The notes under the pieces were generated by a model. The model had not been told where the DNA came from and made no database searches. It was given only the letters and a program-made list of their open reading frames with translations. Shown here one piece after another: positions 54,749 through 63,796 of a stretch of 64,000 nucleotides of DNA. How positions within the stretch are numbered: the stretch's first letter is position 1; the number at the start of each line of letters is the position of its first letter. The DNA is from CAWEFA01 sp963851385 (GTDB lineage: Bacteria; Bacteroidota; Bacteroidia; Bacteroidales; DTGW01), in contig CAWKPE010000011.1 in assembly GCA_963851385.1 (NCBI GenBank), forward strand, positions 1-64,000, written 5' to 3'. The translations under genes and the position numbers were made by a program.

Positions 54749-55534
54749 TTATGTATTTTTAATTTTAATGTTCTCATTTTTTTGAATCAATTCCCTGGCT
54801 AAATTCAGGTAGTTCAATGTTCCCTTTGATTCAGCATCATATAAAATACATGGTTTACCAAAACTGGGTGATTCACTGAGTTTAATATTGCGCTGTACGA
54901 TTGTTTCGAAAACCATCTGTTGGAAATGTTTTTTTACTTCATCAACAACCTGGTTTGACAATCTGAGCCTGGGATCATACATGGTCAGAAGAAAACCTTC
55001 AATTTCGAGTTCAGTATTAAGACGACTCTGAATAATTTTAATAGTTGAAAGTAATTTTCCAATACCTTCAAGTGCGAAATATTCGCATTGTACCGGAATC
55101 ATTACGGCATCGGCTGCAGTTAAAGCATTAACAGTAATTAATCCTAAAGAAGGTGAACAATCTATCAAAATATAGTCATAAGTTGAAGTAATTTTAGAAA
55201 TCACCTGTTTTAAAGTTTTCTCCCGGTCAGGTAAATTAAGCATTTCAATCTCTGCGCCGACAAGATCAATATGAGAAGGTATCAAATCGAGACCTTTAAT
55301 TTCGCTGTTGAGTATAATGTTATTGGGGTCAGATTCTTCAATAAGACATTCATAAATACTGGTTTTAATACTGCGGGTGTCAAAACCAGAACCCGAAGTA
55401 GCGTTTGCTTGAGGATCAGCATCGATTAAAAGGGTTTTCTTTTCTAATACTGCCAGGCTTGCAGCTAAATTTATTGCTGTAGTTGTTTTACCTACACCAC
55501 CTTTTTGGTTAGCTATTGCTATTATTCTTGCCAT
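54749..55534 (-). CDS. parA: Chromosome-partition ATPase ParA (Soj)
   Basis: 261 residues. Deviant Walker A KGGVGKTTTAINLAA (residues 11-25), A' motif LIDADPQANATSG, Walker B YILIDCSPSLG, and LRLSNQVVDEVKKHF. The lack of an N-terminal HTH marks the small chromosomal type. Works with ParB downstream to segregate origins. Confidence 0.96.
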   Translation of the reverse strand: MARIIAIANQKGGVGKTTTAINLAASLAVLEKKTLLIDADPQANATSGSGFDTRSIKTSIYECLIEESDPNNIILNSEIKGLDLIPSHIDLVGAEIEMLNLPDREKTLKQVISKITSTYDYILIDCSPSLGLITVNALTAADAVMIPVQCEYFALEGIGKLLSTIKIIQSRLNTELEIEGFLLTMYDPRLRLSNQVVDEVKKHFQQMVFETIVQRNIKLSESPSFGKPCILYDAESKGTLNYLNLARELIQKNENIKIKNT

Positions 55535-55971
55535 TTATTATAATTTTAAAATCATTAGTCAAAATGCATTTCAAAAAATCTTTATTTCTAGATGTCAATA
55601 GGTTAAGAACTCATTTTTCAATCACTTCAATTCTTTATAATATAACTATTCAAGACAAAAATTTCAGCTTACAATAATAATTAATATTTATGACGGGGTC
55701 AAGTGAACTATCAAAAAATCCAAAACTATCTTTGAACTTACTGAAAGACCATAATTTATAAGGCTTTTATCTATACATTAAAGATATGGCTAACATGAAC
55801 AGCCTATGATTTCAAATTTCAAATTAGGTCTTCAAAATAAGTTGAATATCCGATTGTATACCAAATACAATTTTGCGAAATGTTATTCAGAGTTTCTATT
55901 AAATCGGGAAGGAGTTATTCCTCTGTTTTAATTCGAATTTAGCAATAAAACCTTTATATCTGCTTAAAAAT
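55535..55971. other. Non-coding stretch upstream of parA
   Basis: About 437 bp, A+T-rich. I see no convincing gene, RNA or repeat. The parA promoter is presumably near its right edge on the minus strand, but I cannot place it. I did not find a clear parS-like 16-bp palindrome here. Confidence 0.5.
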
Positions 55972-55999
55972 AAAGCCTACCACTTTCGTGATAGGCTTT
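55972..55999 (-). terminator. Intrinsic terminator of the Cys-rich mini-gene pair
   Basis: A 12-bp stem (AAAGCCTACCAC / GTGATAGGCTTT, one G:T or mismatch) with a four-base loop, GAAA on the minus strand, then ATTTTT. It lies 18 nt after the stop of the gene at 56017. Confidence 0.82.
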
Positions 56000-56016
56000 G
56001 AAAATCAAGTTAAAAC

Positions 56017-56169
56017 CTATTTTTTATCTTGACAACAAGAATTGCTTGGACAACATGTACTATTTTTAACACAGCAATTGTTGACTTTTTTTGTTGTCAT
56101 GTTACTTGCAAAAACTACGATACCGGCAACCAATAAAGCTGCAATGATACCTGAAATCATTTTTTTCAT
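56017..56169 (-). CDS. 50-residue membrane peptide with three Cys-Cys pairs
   Basis: MKKMISGIIAALLVAG begins a single hydrophobic helix (residues 4-21), followed by TTKKVNNCCVKNSTCCPS and NSCCQDKK. The Cys pairs are at 32-33, 39-40 and 45-46. ATG 56169 and TAG 56017 are clear, and a strong terminator lies just downstream. No family is recognised. It follows the Cys-rich gene at 56234 by 64 nt on the same strand. Thiolate metal binding (Cu, Hg, As, Cd) is the natural guess, but nothing shows it. Confidence 0.6.
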   Translation of the reverse strand: MKKMISGIIAALLVAGIVVFASNMTTKKVNNCCVKNSTCCPSNSCCQDKK

Positions 56170-56233
56170 TTTTTGTAATTTAAAATTGTTCAACTAATAT
56201 AAATTTTTCAATCCTTTAAGGACGACGGTTGTG

Positions 56234-56569
56234 TCAAACAATTTTCGGAGGATGAAAACAATCGGAAAGAAAGCCGGAAATAAAATTACTATGCAATGCA
56301 GATATACATTTAACTTGAACAAAAAACCTTTTAATTTCAAAAGTCGGATAAAGAGTACAAACTAAACAACAAGGACAAACAGGGTTACAAATTTCTTTAT
56401 GACAACAATTTTTAGGATTTTGGTTACTATTCTCTGGATTCTTTTTTGCACAACAATCCTGTTGGCAGTTAACAGTCTGATGGATTAATAAAGAATAAAT
56501 TTGTTGCACAACAGGCTGAACTGTTAGAAAACTAAAATAAGTTACAAGTATGAATGTTGTAAATTTCAT
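56234..56569 (-). CDS. Cys-rich membrane protein of unknown function
   Basis: 111 residues. An N-terminal hydrophobic segment (FTTFILVTYFSFLTVQPVV, about 3-21), then a Cys-dense centre: NCQQDCCAKKNPEN, KNCCHKEICNPVCPCCLVC (about 53-71), with further Cys near 88 and 104. Such Cys clusters in small Bacteroidota membrane proteins are often found beside metal-efflux genes, but none is here. TAATTTTG at 56585-56578 (minus) is a possible -7 box very close to the ATG. Transcribed ahead of the 50-residue peptide gene. Confidence 0.65.
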   Translation of the reverse strand: MKFTTFILVTYFSFLTVQPVVQQIYSLLIHQTVNCQQDCCAKKNPENSNQNPKNCCHKEICNPVCPCCLVCTLYPTFEIKRFFVQVKCISALHSNFISGFLSDCFHPPKIV

Positions 56570-56787
56570 TTCAAATTCAAAATTATAATATCTAATGCGA
56601 TTAATTTAGTTAAAAATGGATTAAAATTTTAAATAGAAAATGTTCAGTAAAAATTTGAAGTAAATTATAATTCGAAAAAGAAAGTCAACTTATCCGGAAT
56701 GCAAATGTTATATTAGCTGAAAATTAACATGATTAGAGCAATTAATTTGTTGAAAATTCAATCGGATTACCTTTCTAAAAATTTATC

Positions 56788-56795
56788 TACCTTTG
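56788..56795 (+). promoter_or_regulatory. Possible -7 box of the rsfS-ftsH unit
   Basis: TACCTTTG fits TAnnTTTG and lies 16 nt before the rsfS ATG. No good TTTG partner is seen about 19 nt upstream, so support is partial. Confidence 0.4.
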
Positions 56796-56810
56796 CCTTA
56801 AATTTTTTGA

Positions 56811-57182
56811 ATGGGGAAAAAGAAAACAGAAATAACAGATGAATTGCTATTAGGTGTTATTATCGGGGCAATTCAGGAAAAAAAAGGTGAACAAATAGTA
56901 AAAATCGATCTTAGAGAACTTAAAAGTACATTATGCGATTATTTTATTATATGCCAGGGCGAATCAAATACAAAAGTCAATGCTTTAGCTGAGAATATTG
57001 AAAGACAAACAGACCTTAAATTAAATACTCATCCTCACCATATTGAAGGACGTGAAAATTCACAATGGATTCTGTTAGATTTTTTCAATGTTATTGTACA
57101 TGTTTTTCAGAAAGAATTCAGAGAATTTTACAAATTGGAGGATTTATGGTGCGATGGCAAATTAGAAATTTTACCTGATTAA
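56811..57182 (+). CDS. rsfS: Ribosome silencing factor RsfS
   Basis: 123 residues. RsfS binds uL14 and blocks subunit joining when nutrients are low. Signatures: KKGEQIVKIDLRELKSTLCDYFIICQG (about 25-51), then ESNTKVNALAENIE and GRENSQWILLDFFNVIVHVFQKEFREFY. Length is normal. Stop is 3 nt before the ftsH start, so they are one unit, as usual in this phylum. Confidence 0.95.
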   Translation: MGKKKTEITDELLLGVIIGAIQEKKGEQIVKIDLRELKSTLCDYFIICQGESNTKVNALAENIERQTDLKLNTHPHHIEGRENSQWILLDFFNVIVHVFQKEFREFYKLEDLWCDGKLEILPD

Positions 57183-57185
57183 AAT

Positions 57186-59266
57186 ATGAAATCTGGACAA
57201 GAACAAAATAAAAAGGAAGAAAGAAAATTGACAACCGAAAAGGACAAGAATAAAGAAAACAATAAACCGGAATTTAATTATACCGGCGAACCGGGAAGTA
57301 ATCCAAAACCAAAATTTAATGCATATTGGGTTTATGGCATTATATTAATTGTTTTTATTGTTGTTCCAGCTTTTGCAATTATCCCAGGGACCAAAGGAAA
57401 TCTTCATGAAAGAAGATCTTACTCCTATGCTTGCTGCTGGTGATGTTGACAAGATCATAATTATCAATCGCGAAATTGCCAGGATATACCTTAAGGAAGA
57501 TAAGGTTGAGAAATATAAAAAAATGACTGGTAAAGAATATTCGCGAATTTCCAAAACCGGTCCTCAATTTTATTTACAGGTTGGAGATGTGGGCGCTTTT
57601 AATACGCAGGTTAATGAAGCGCAAAAAGATTTACCACAAAATGAAAAAGTCGATATAAGGAATGATACTGAAAAAAGCATTTTTGAAATTCTGACTTATA
57701 TTCTGCCTATTATTCTAATAATTGCTAGTTTGGGCATTTTTATATCGCCGTATGTCAAGTGGCGGTGGCGGTGGCGGTGGCGCAAATATTTTTAATGTTG
57801 GTAAATCCAAAGCAAAAATTTTTGACAGGGAAGCAAGTATAAAACTTAATTTTGGCGATGTAGCGGGTCTCGAGGAAGCTAAAATGGAACTCAAAGAAAT
57901 TGTAGATTTCCTCAAAAATCCGAAAAAATATACTGAACTGGGAGGTAAGATACCACGAGGTGCGTTATTGGTCGGTCCGCCAGGAACCGGGAAAACACTT
58001 TTAGCTAAGGCAGTTGCAGGTGAAGCTAATGTCCCGTTTTTTTCATTGTCGGGTTCTGATTTTGTAGAAATGTTTGTTGGTGTTGGAGCTTCACGTGTAC
58101 GTGACCTTTTTAAACAGGCAAAAGAAAAAGCACCCTGTATAGTATTTATTGATGAAATAGATGCTGTTGGTCGCGCACGTGGCCGTAATCCCGGATGGGC
58201 AGCAAATGATGAGCGTGAAAACACCCTTAACCAGTTACTTACTGAAATGGATGGTTTTGCTCCTAATACAGGCGTAATTATAGTTGCAGCAACAAACCGT
58301 GCAGACATACTTGACAGAGCCTTACTCAGAGCAGGCCGGTTTGACAGGCAAATTCATGTTGAATTACCCGATTTGCATGAAAGACTTGAGATATTTAAAG
58401 TTCACATGAAACCATTAAAGATAGGTACTGATATTGATGTTGAGTTTCTTGCAAAGCAAACACCTGGTTTTTCTGGTGCTGATATTGCAAATGTATGCAA
58501 CGAAGCTGCTTTAGTCGCTGCAAGAAAAGACAAAATTGCAGTTGAAAAGCAGGATTTTCTTGATGCAATTGACCGAATCATTGGTGGTTTGGAAAAAAGA
58601 AACAAAATAGTATCTACTTTAGAAAAGAAAACTATTGCTTATCATGAAGCAGGACACGCTACGGCAAGTTGGTTATTGGAACATGCCAATCCTCTTGTAA
58701 AAGTTACTATTATTCCCAGGGGCAAAGCTTTAGGCGCTGCGTGGTACCTCCCTGAAGAAAGGCAGATCACAACCAAAGAACAACTTTTAGATGAATTATG
58801 TGCCACACTTGGTGGCAGGGCCTCAGAAGAAATTGTATTTGGGAAAATATCTACAGGTGCACTAAATGACCTGGAAAGAGTAACAAAACAAGCTTATGCC
58901 ATGGTGGCTTATTTTGGAATGAGTGACGAAGTTGGAAATATTAGCTTCTACGATTCAACCGGTCAAAGTGAATTTACACTGGGCAAACCCTATAGCGAGA
59001 AAACAGCTGAAACAATAGATAAAGAATCCGCAAAGTTAGTTGAAGAACAATACAAAAAAGTAAAGCAAATTCTTGTAGATAATCGCGAAGGCTTAAATAA
59101 ACTGGCTGAATTGCTGCTTGAAAAAGAAGTAATTTTTAGTGAAGATTTGGAAACAATTTTTGGACCCAGGAAAGGTGGAATTCCTGAAGAACAACAATTG
59201 CTCATCAGAAATGGAAAGTATGTAGCAAAAAGTCAAGACAAAAATTCAAAAGATAAAACCTCTTAA
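57186..59266 (+). CDS. ftsH: ATP-dependent zinc metalloprotease FtsH, with two frame breaks
   Basis: Membrane AAA+ protease that degrades damaged and regulatory membrane proteins. Frame 1 (57186 on): charged N-terminus and TM1 (YWVYGIILIVFIVVPAF). Frame 2 (about 57390-57740): the extracytoplasmic domain (EDLTPMLAAGDVDKIIII) and TM2 (ILPIILIIASLGIFI). Frame 3 (about 57745-59266): MSSGGGGGGGANIFNVGKS, Walker A GPPGTGKT, Walker B VFIDEIDAVG, second-region-of-homology RADILDRALLRAGRFDR and zinc site YHEAGHA. Both breaks are net +1, near 57380-57395 and 57735-57745 (a T5 run). Joined length is about 693 residues, as expected. Artefact is likely because the protein is important. Confidence 0.93.
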
Positions 59267-59342
59267 AATCTTATAAATATTTTTAAGTAAAACAAAAATT
59301 ATTTATGGCTTAATTTAAATTAATAAATACTCAACAGTTTAT

Positions 59343-59552
59343 TTGATGGAAGATAATTGGACAAAAATATATTCGACAGACAAACTTTATCAAGCTGACA
59401 TGATTATTGAATTGCTTGATGAAAATGAAATTGTTGGTGTTGTAATTAATAAAGAAGATAGTTCTTTTCTTTCTTTTGGTGCTATTGAAGTTTATGTTAA
59501 CAAAGATGATGAAGAAAAAGCATTATCAATTATAAAATCTGCTGAATTGTGA
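59343..59552 (+). CDS. DUF2007-type small protein
   Basis: 69 residues: WTKIYSTDKLYQADMIIELL, then an acidic loop and GAIEVYVNKDDEEKALSII. This matches the short ferredoxin-like DUF2007 family (putative signal transducers). It overlaps cdsA by 4 nt (GTGA), and the ftsH-DUF2007-cdsA order is common in Bacteroidota. Confidence 0.88.
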   Translation: MMEDNWTKIYSTDKLYQADMIIELLDENEIVGVVINKEDSSFLSFGAIEVYVNKDDEEKALSIIKSAEL

Positions 59553-60361
59553 ATGATCTTTTTAAGCGAACTATTACCGGCATAATTATAGTTGCATTAA
59601 TCCTTGCCGGAATAATTATCAATCGGTTTACTTTCATGATAATTTTCCTGGCAGTTATTGTTTCCGGATTGTTAGAGTTCTATCAAATTTTTGAAAAAGC
59701 CGGAAAAAATCCACAGAAAATTTCGGGAATTATTCTTGGAGTCTTAATTTTTGGGATTAATTATGGTGTTGCAACAGGTTTAACTAAATCTTATCTGTTG
59801 GCTGCGTCTGTGCCGGTATTATTATTCATTGTTATTGCTGAACTTTACAGAAAGCATCCGACTCCTTTTGAAAATATTTCAATTACTTTCTTCGGACTAG
59901 TATACATAGCTGTGCCTATTTCACTTTTGTGGTATTTTGCTTTTCGCGAAAATATTTGTCATTACAGTTATAAGCTTATACTTGGATATTTCATTCTTAT
60001 ATGGACCAATGATACGATGGCTTATTTAACAGGTATTACTTTTGGTAAAAGCAGGCTGTTTGAACGTATTTCTCCAAAGAAATCATGGGAAGGTGCTGTC
60101 GGAGGATTTGTTTTTTGCATGGGAGCTGCTTTTATACTTTCATTTTATTACAAGGATTTTACAGCATGGCAATGGATCATTTATGGCATTATTATAGCTG
60201 TTTTTGGCACTTTTGGCGATCTTGCCGAAAGCATGCTTAAACGCAGTGTTGATATTAAGGATTCAGGCAACTTACTTCCAGGACATGGTGGTATTCTGGA
60301 TCGTTTCGATACTTTATTTTTAGCAGTACCCGCGGTTTATTTATATTTGCAATTCATATAG
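59549..60361 (+). CDS. cdsA: Phosphatidate cytidylyltransferase CdsA
   Basis: 270 residues with about 7-8 helices. Makes CDP-diacylglycerol from CTP and phosphatidate. The C-terminal signature SPKKSWEGAVGGF, then GDLAESMLKRSVDIKDSGNLLPGHGGILDRFDT (about 215-250), contains the Asp residues that bind Mg2+. GTG start at 59549 overlaps the DUF2007 stop by 4 nt. Confidence 0.96.
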   Translation: MNDLFKRTITGIIIVALILAGIIINRFTFMIIFLAVIVSGLLEFYQIFEKAGKNPQKISGIILGVLIFGINYGVATGLTKSYLLAASVPVLLFIVIAELYRKHPTPFENISITFFGLVYIAVPISLLWYFAFRENICHYSYKLILGYFILIWTNDTMAYLTGITFGKSRLFERISPKKSWEGAVGGFVFCMGAAFILSFYYKDFTAWQWIIYGIIIAVFGTFGDLAESMLKRSVDIKDSGNLLPGHGGILDRFDTLFLAVPAVYLYLQFI

Positions 60362-60510
60362 AAATGCCAAAAGTTTTAGTACAACAAAAATGACAAATCT
60401 TGTACTATTTTAATTAATGTGTTTTAAAATAAATTTATCAATAATTTAGTTTATTAATTCAACAGCAATTTCAAACTGACAACATACATTTTAATATAAA
60501 AATTTAATTC

Positions 60511-61215
60511 ATGAGGATAAATGAAATATTAAATAATATCATTAAAATTAAGAAAGAACATTTATCGCTTCATCGGGAAGGATATTCAATTACCAAAAAT
60601 TTACTTGTATATCTTATTATAATTAATGGTATTTTTTATTTTATCGCGATTAATGAAAGCGTATATACTTGCTTAAATGTACTTAGCATTGGCGTTTTTT
60701 TAATTGTACTTTATTTTTTCAGAAATCCTGAACGGACAATTTTTCCTGATGAAAATGTTATTTATGCTCCTGCCGATGGGAAAATAGTTGTAATTGAACA
60801 GACTGTTGAAGAAGAATATTTCAAAGAACCCCGTATTCAGGTTTCTATTTTTATGTCGCCGCTTGATGTTCATGTCAACCGTGTACCAATTAGTGGAGAA
60901 GTAAAATATTGCAAATATCACGAAGGAGATTATAAAGTCGCCTGGCATCCTAAATCATCCAGTCATAATGAACGAACTTCGGTTGTTTTACAAACCACTG
61001 ATGGGAAAGAAGTATTGTTGAGGCAAATTGCAGGTGCTGTTGCCCGTCGTATTATTTGCTATGCCAAAGAAGGCAGTTCAATGCTCCAGGGACAGGATTT
61101 AGGTTTCATTAAATTCGGTTCGCGTGTAGATATCATGCTTCCGCTTAATTCTAAAATAAGAGTTAATATTGGAGAACGTGTCAAAGGAAACAAAACGGTT
61201 ATAGCAAATATTTAA
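60511..61215 (+). CDS. psd: Phosphatidylserine decarboxylase (short, PSD-B type)
   Basis: 234 residues. Two N-terminal helices (about 30-70), VIYAPADGKIVVIEQ, IFMSPLDVHVNRVPISG and the self-cleavage site FIKFGSRVDIMLP (GSR in place of LGST) giving the pyruvoyl group. It uses the phosphatidylserine made from CDP-diacylglycerol, linking it with cdsA just upstream (150-nt gap). No pssA is adjacent on the downstream side. Confidence 0.95.
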   Translation: MRINEILNNIIKIKKEHLSLHREGYSITKNLLVYLIIINGIFYFIAINESVYTCLNVLSIGVFLIVLYFFRNPERTIFPDENVIYAPADGKIVVIEQTVEEEYFKEPRIQVSIFMSPLDVHVNRVPISGEVKYCKYHEGDYKVAWHPKSSSHNERTSVVLQTTDGKEVLLRQIAGAVARRIICYAKEGSSMLQGQDLGFIKFGSRVDIMLPLNSKIRVNIGERVKGNKTVIANI

Positions 61216-61322
61216 TCACTTTTCATTTGGTTAAGTTTTAAGACATATTTTTTCGATTCGAAAAATTTATGTTATCCTGCAATAAAAGCGCTGAATTAAA
61301 AGATAAATAATATTTACTTATA

Positions 61323-61385
61323 GTCATACTTCGACAAGCTCAGTATTACCAAATCACCCGGTCATTCTGAGTTTGTCGAAGGGTG
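61323..61385. repeat. Decayed copy of the twin-palindrome element
   Basis: GTCATACTTCGACAAGCTCA and, 33 nt on, a degenerate TCTGAGTTTGTCGAAGGGTG are in the same order and orientation as in copy A (12921). The GGTG-side flank (GGGTGTTTTAAC then ATTAAAC) still resembles the element's right end. No target duplication or clear terminal repeat remains. It lies in the psd-oxidoreductase gap. Confidence 0.65.
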
Positions 61386-61459
61386 TTTTAACGATTTATT
61401 AAACAATAAGTATTTCAATGTTTGAATAAAATTTTCGGATTTTCTAAAATCTATAAATA

Positions 61460-62443
61460 ATGACTAAAATTATTAACTGGGGAATATTAGGTCTTGGCAG
61501 TATTGCCAATAAATTTGCAGATGCACTCACTTCTGTGCCAAATGCCAGATTATATGGAGTGGGATCACGATCATTAGATAAAGCGAAAGGATTTGCTAAA
61601 AAATATAGTGTAAATAAGTTTTATGGTTCTTACGAAGAAATAGCATCTGACCCTTCTGTAGACGTGATATATATAGCAACTCCACATGTCCTGCATTGCG
61701 AAAATACTTTAATGTGTATTGACAACAAGAAAGCCGTACTGTGCGAGAAACCATTTGCTATGAACGAAAAAGAAGTGATGCGCATGGTTACAAAAGCACG
61801 CCAAAAAGAAATTTTTCTTATGGAAGCTTTATGGACAAGGTTTTTGCCTACTATATCAAAAACTATGGAATTAATTGCCAGCGGAATTATCGGTGATGTT
61901 GTGCACGTGAAATCCGATTTTGGAATGAAAGCTCCTTTTGATCCTGAAAAAAGATTATTTAATATTAATTTAGGTGGAGGTAGTCTCCTTGATATTGGAA
62001 TTTATCCTGTATTTATAGCATTACTACTTTTAGGAGAACCTGATGAAATAAGTGCTGAAGCTGTAATTGGTAAAACCGGAGTTGATGAAAACTTCTCTTC
62101 AATATTTAAGTATAATAGCGGAAAAATGGCAACACTATTTAGTACTTTTCTTGCCAATACTCCGGTAGAAACCGACATTTATGGGACCAAAGGCTATATC
62201 AGAATCAACCGGATGTGGTTTACTCCGACTTCTTTAACATTAGTTAAGAATGATGGTCATTCAGAAAATATTATTTTTGATTATAAAAACAATGGTTATG
62301 ATTTTGAAGCTGAAGAAGTAACTAATTGCTTGTTGAATGGGTTTAAAGAAAGCACAATTATGCCTTTGGATTTTAGTATTAAGTTAATCCGGCTTCTGGA
62401 TAAAATAAGGGAGATTTGCAATATTAAGTATTCAATGGATTGA
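61460..62443 (+). CDS. Gfo/Idh/MocA-family NAD(P)-dependent oxidoreductase
   Basis: 327 residues. Rossmann motif WGILGLGSIANKFADAL (about 7-23), the CEKPFAMN loop near 97, and a C-terminal alpha/beta domain with LGGGSLLDIGIYPVFIALLLLGEP. The conserved Asp and Tyr in LLDIGIYP suggest the dihydrodiol dehydrogenase-like or trans-sugar branch. Substrate unknown. A single gene on this strand, 244 nt after psd. Confidence 0.92.
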   Translation: MTKIINWGILGLGSIANKFADALTSVPNARLYGVGSRSLDKAKGFAKKYSVNKFYGSYEEIASDPSVDVIYIATPHVLHCENTLMCIDNKKAVLCEKPFAMNEKEVMRMVTKARQKEIFLMEALWTRFLPTISKTMELIASGIIGDVVHVKSDFGMKAPFDPEKRLFNINLGGGSLLDIGIYPVFIALLLLGEPDEISAEAVIGKTGVDENFSSIFKYNSGKMATLFSTFLANTPVETDIYGTKGYIRINRMWFTPTSLTLVKNDGHSENIIFDYKNNGYDFEAEEVTNCLLNGFKESTIMPLDFSIKLIRLLDKIREICNIKYSMD

Positions 62444-62497
62444 ATCGGGAGATGCATTATATAATTAAAATAATTTTCACAATAATTAATAATTATC

Positions 62498-63790
62498 ATG
62501 AAATCCGCACTACAAAAATTGATTTTGCTTTTTTTTATTGTACTCCTTCTTTTTAATCAAAATTGCAAGAAAGATGATATACAACCCATGACACATGCCG
62601 ATTCCATTAAAGCTCTTAATGGTTTAGACAGTACGATCTATAGTATTATGAAGGATTGGTATCTGTGGTATGATCATGTTCCGGTAGTAAATACTAAAGC
62701 TTTCTCAACACCGGAAGCTTTGCTTGATACTTTAATTTATAAGCCAATTGACAGGTGGAGTTTTATAATAACACAAAAAGAATATGAAGACTACTTCGTA
62801 CAAGGTACAATGTATGGACATGGATTTTCATTTAAACTTGATGCTGAAAATCATTTTAGAATAGCATTTGTCTTTCAAAATTCAGATCTCTACAAATTTG
62901 GAGTTCGCAGGAGTTGGATAATTGAAAAAATAAATGGTACCGTTCCTGATACTTCTAATATTTTTGATCTCTTAGGACCAAATGAAGCAGGAATCCAGAA
63001 TACATTCCTATTTAAAAAGCCCGATAGCACAGAAATTACCGGGACTTTTACAAAAAAAGAAGTGACAGAAAATATGGTACTTTACAGAGATACTTTGCAT
63101 GTTGAAAATAAAATTGTCGGTTATATCGTTTTTGAAGCTTTTCTTGCTGATGCTGAAACAGAACTTAATGAAGCATTTGACTATTTCATACAAAACGGCG
63201 TAACGGAATTGGTGCTTGACCTGAGATACAATGGAGGAGGAGAATTAAATATAGCGCAATATTTAGCCAGCATGATTGGAGGTGACGTTGCAAACAATAT
63301 GCCTTTTGCAATTTTAACCTATAATAGCAAGCATCTGAATAGTAATATGACTTACAACATTACTGTTAATTCAAGGACACTTAATTTAAACCGCCTTTTT
63401 ACAATAACAACAGGTGGGACAGCTTCAGCAAGTGAAGCAGTAATAAATGGCCTAAGACCATTTATGAATGTATACATGATTGGGTCGCAAACTGATGGTA
63501 AACCTACTGGTATGAACGTATTTCAATTAAATAACTATAATTACGTTCTTGCTCCGGTAACATTCAAATTGACCAATAAAAATAATTATGGAGATTATTT
63601 TGATGGACTTCCTGTTGATAAACAAGAAATAGATGATATTTACCATGATTTTGGAGACAGGAATGAAGCCTGCCTGAATCAAGCATTATATTATATCAAA
63701 AATGGAAGTTTTAGCGCATCAGCTAAAGCTTATTATATTCCTTTTAATCATCGCAGGCAAGGCTGGAGAACAGTAATTGAAGCTTATTAA
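62498..63790 (+). CDS. S41-family peptidase, lipoprotein
   Basis: 430 residues. The leader ILLFFIVLLLFNQNC ends in Cys at residue 23. A PDZ-like domain (about 105-190) precedes the C-terminal-processing-type catalytic domain: LVLDLRYNGGGELNIAQYLA, nucleophile Ser in TGGTASASEAVINGL and the Lys-bearing QTDGKPTGMNV. Similar to secreted S41 peptidases of Bacteroidota; the substrate is unknown. It ends 6 nt before ruvC. Confidence 0.92.
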   Translation: MKSALQKLILLFFIVLLLFNQNCKKDDIQPMTHADSIKALNGLDSTIYSIMKDWYLWYDHVPVVNTKAFSTPEALLDTLIYKPIDRWSFIITQKEYEDYFVQGTMYGHGFSFKLDAENHFRIAFVFQNSDLYKFGVRRSWIIEKINGTVPDTSNIFDLLGPNEAGIQNTFLFKKPDSTEITGTFTKKEVTENMVLYRDTLHVENKIVGYIVFEAFLADAETELNEAFDYFIQNGVTELVLDLRYNGGGELNIAQYLASMIGGDVANNMPFAILTYNSKHLNSNMTYNITVNSRTLNLNRLFTITTGGTASASEAVINGLRPFMNVYMIGSQTDGKPTGMNVFQLNNYNYVLAPVTFKLTNKNNYGDYFDGLPVDKQEIDDIYHDFGDRNEACLNQALYYIKNGSFSASAKAYYIPFNHRRQGWRTVIEAY

Positions 63791-63796
63791 TAATAA

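Noticed and set aside
55535..55971. parS or replication origin near parA
   Set aside because: I looked for a 16-bp parS-like palindrome (TGTTNCACGTGAAACA type) and for clustered DnaA boxes and saw neither; no dnaA, dnaN or gidA nearby.
57755..57785. GGTGGC-type tandem repeat
   Set aside because: It encodes the normal Gly-rich linker after TM2 of FtsH, not a separate repeat element.
57715..58308. A 197-codon open frame antisense to ftsH
   Set aside because: It lies wholly opposite the conserved AAA domain of FtsH; its Pro/Ser/Arg-rich composition is what the reverse of that gene gives.
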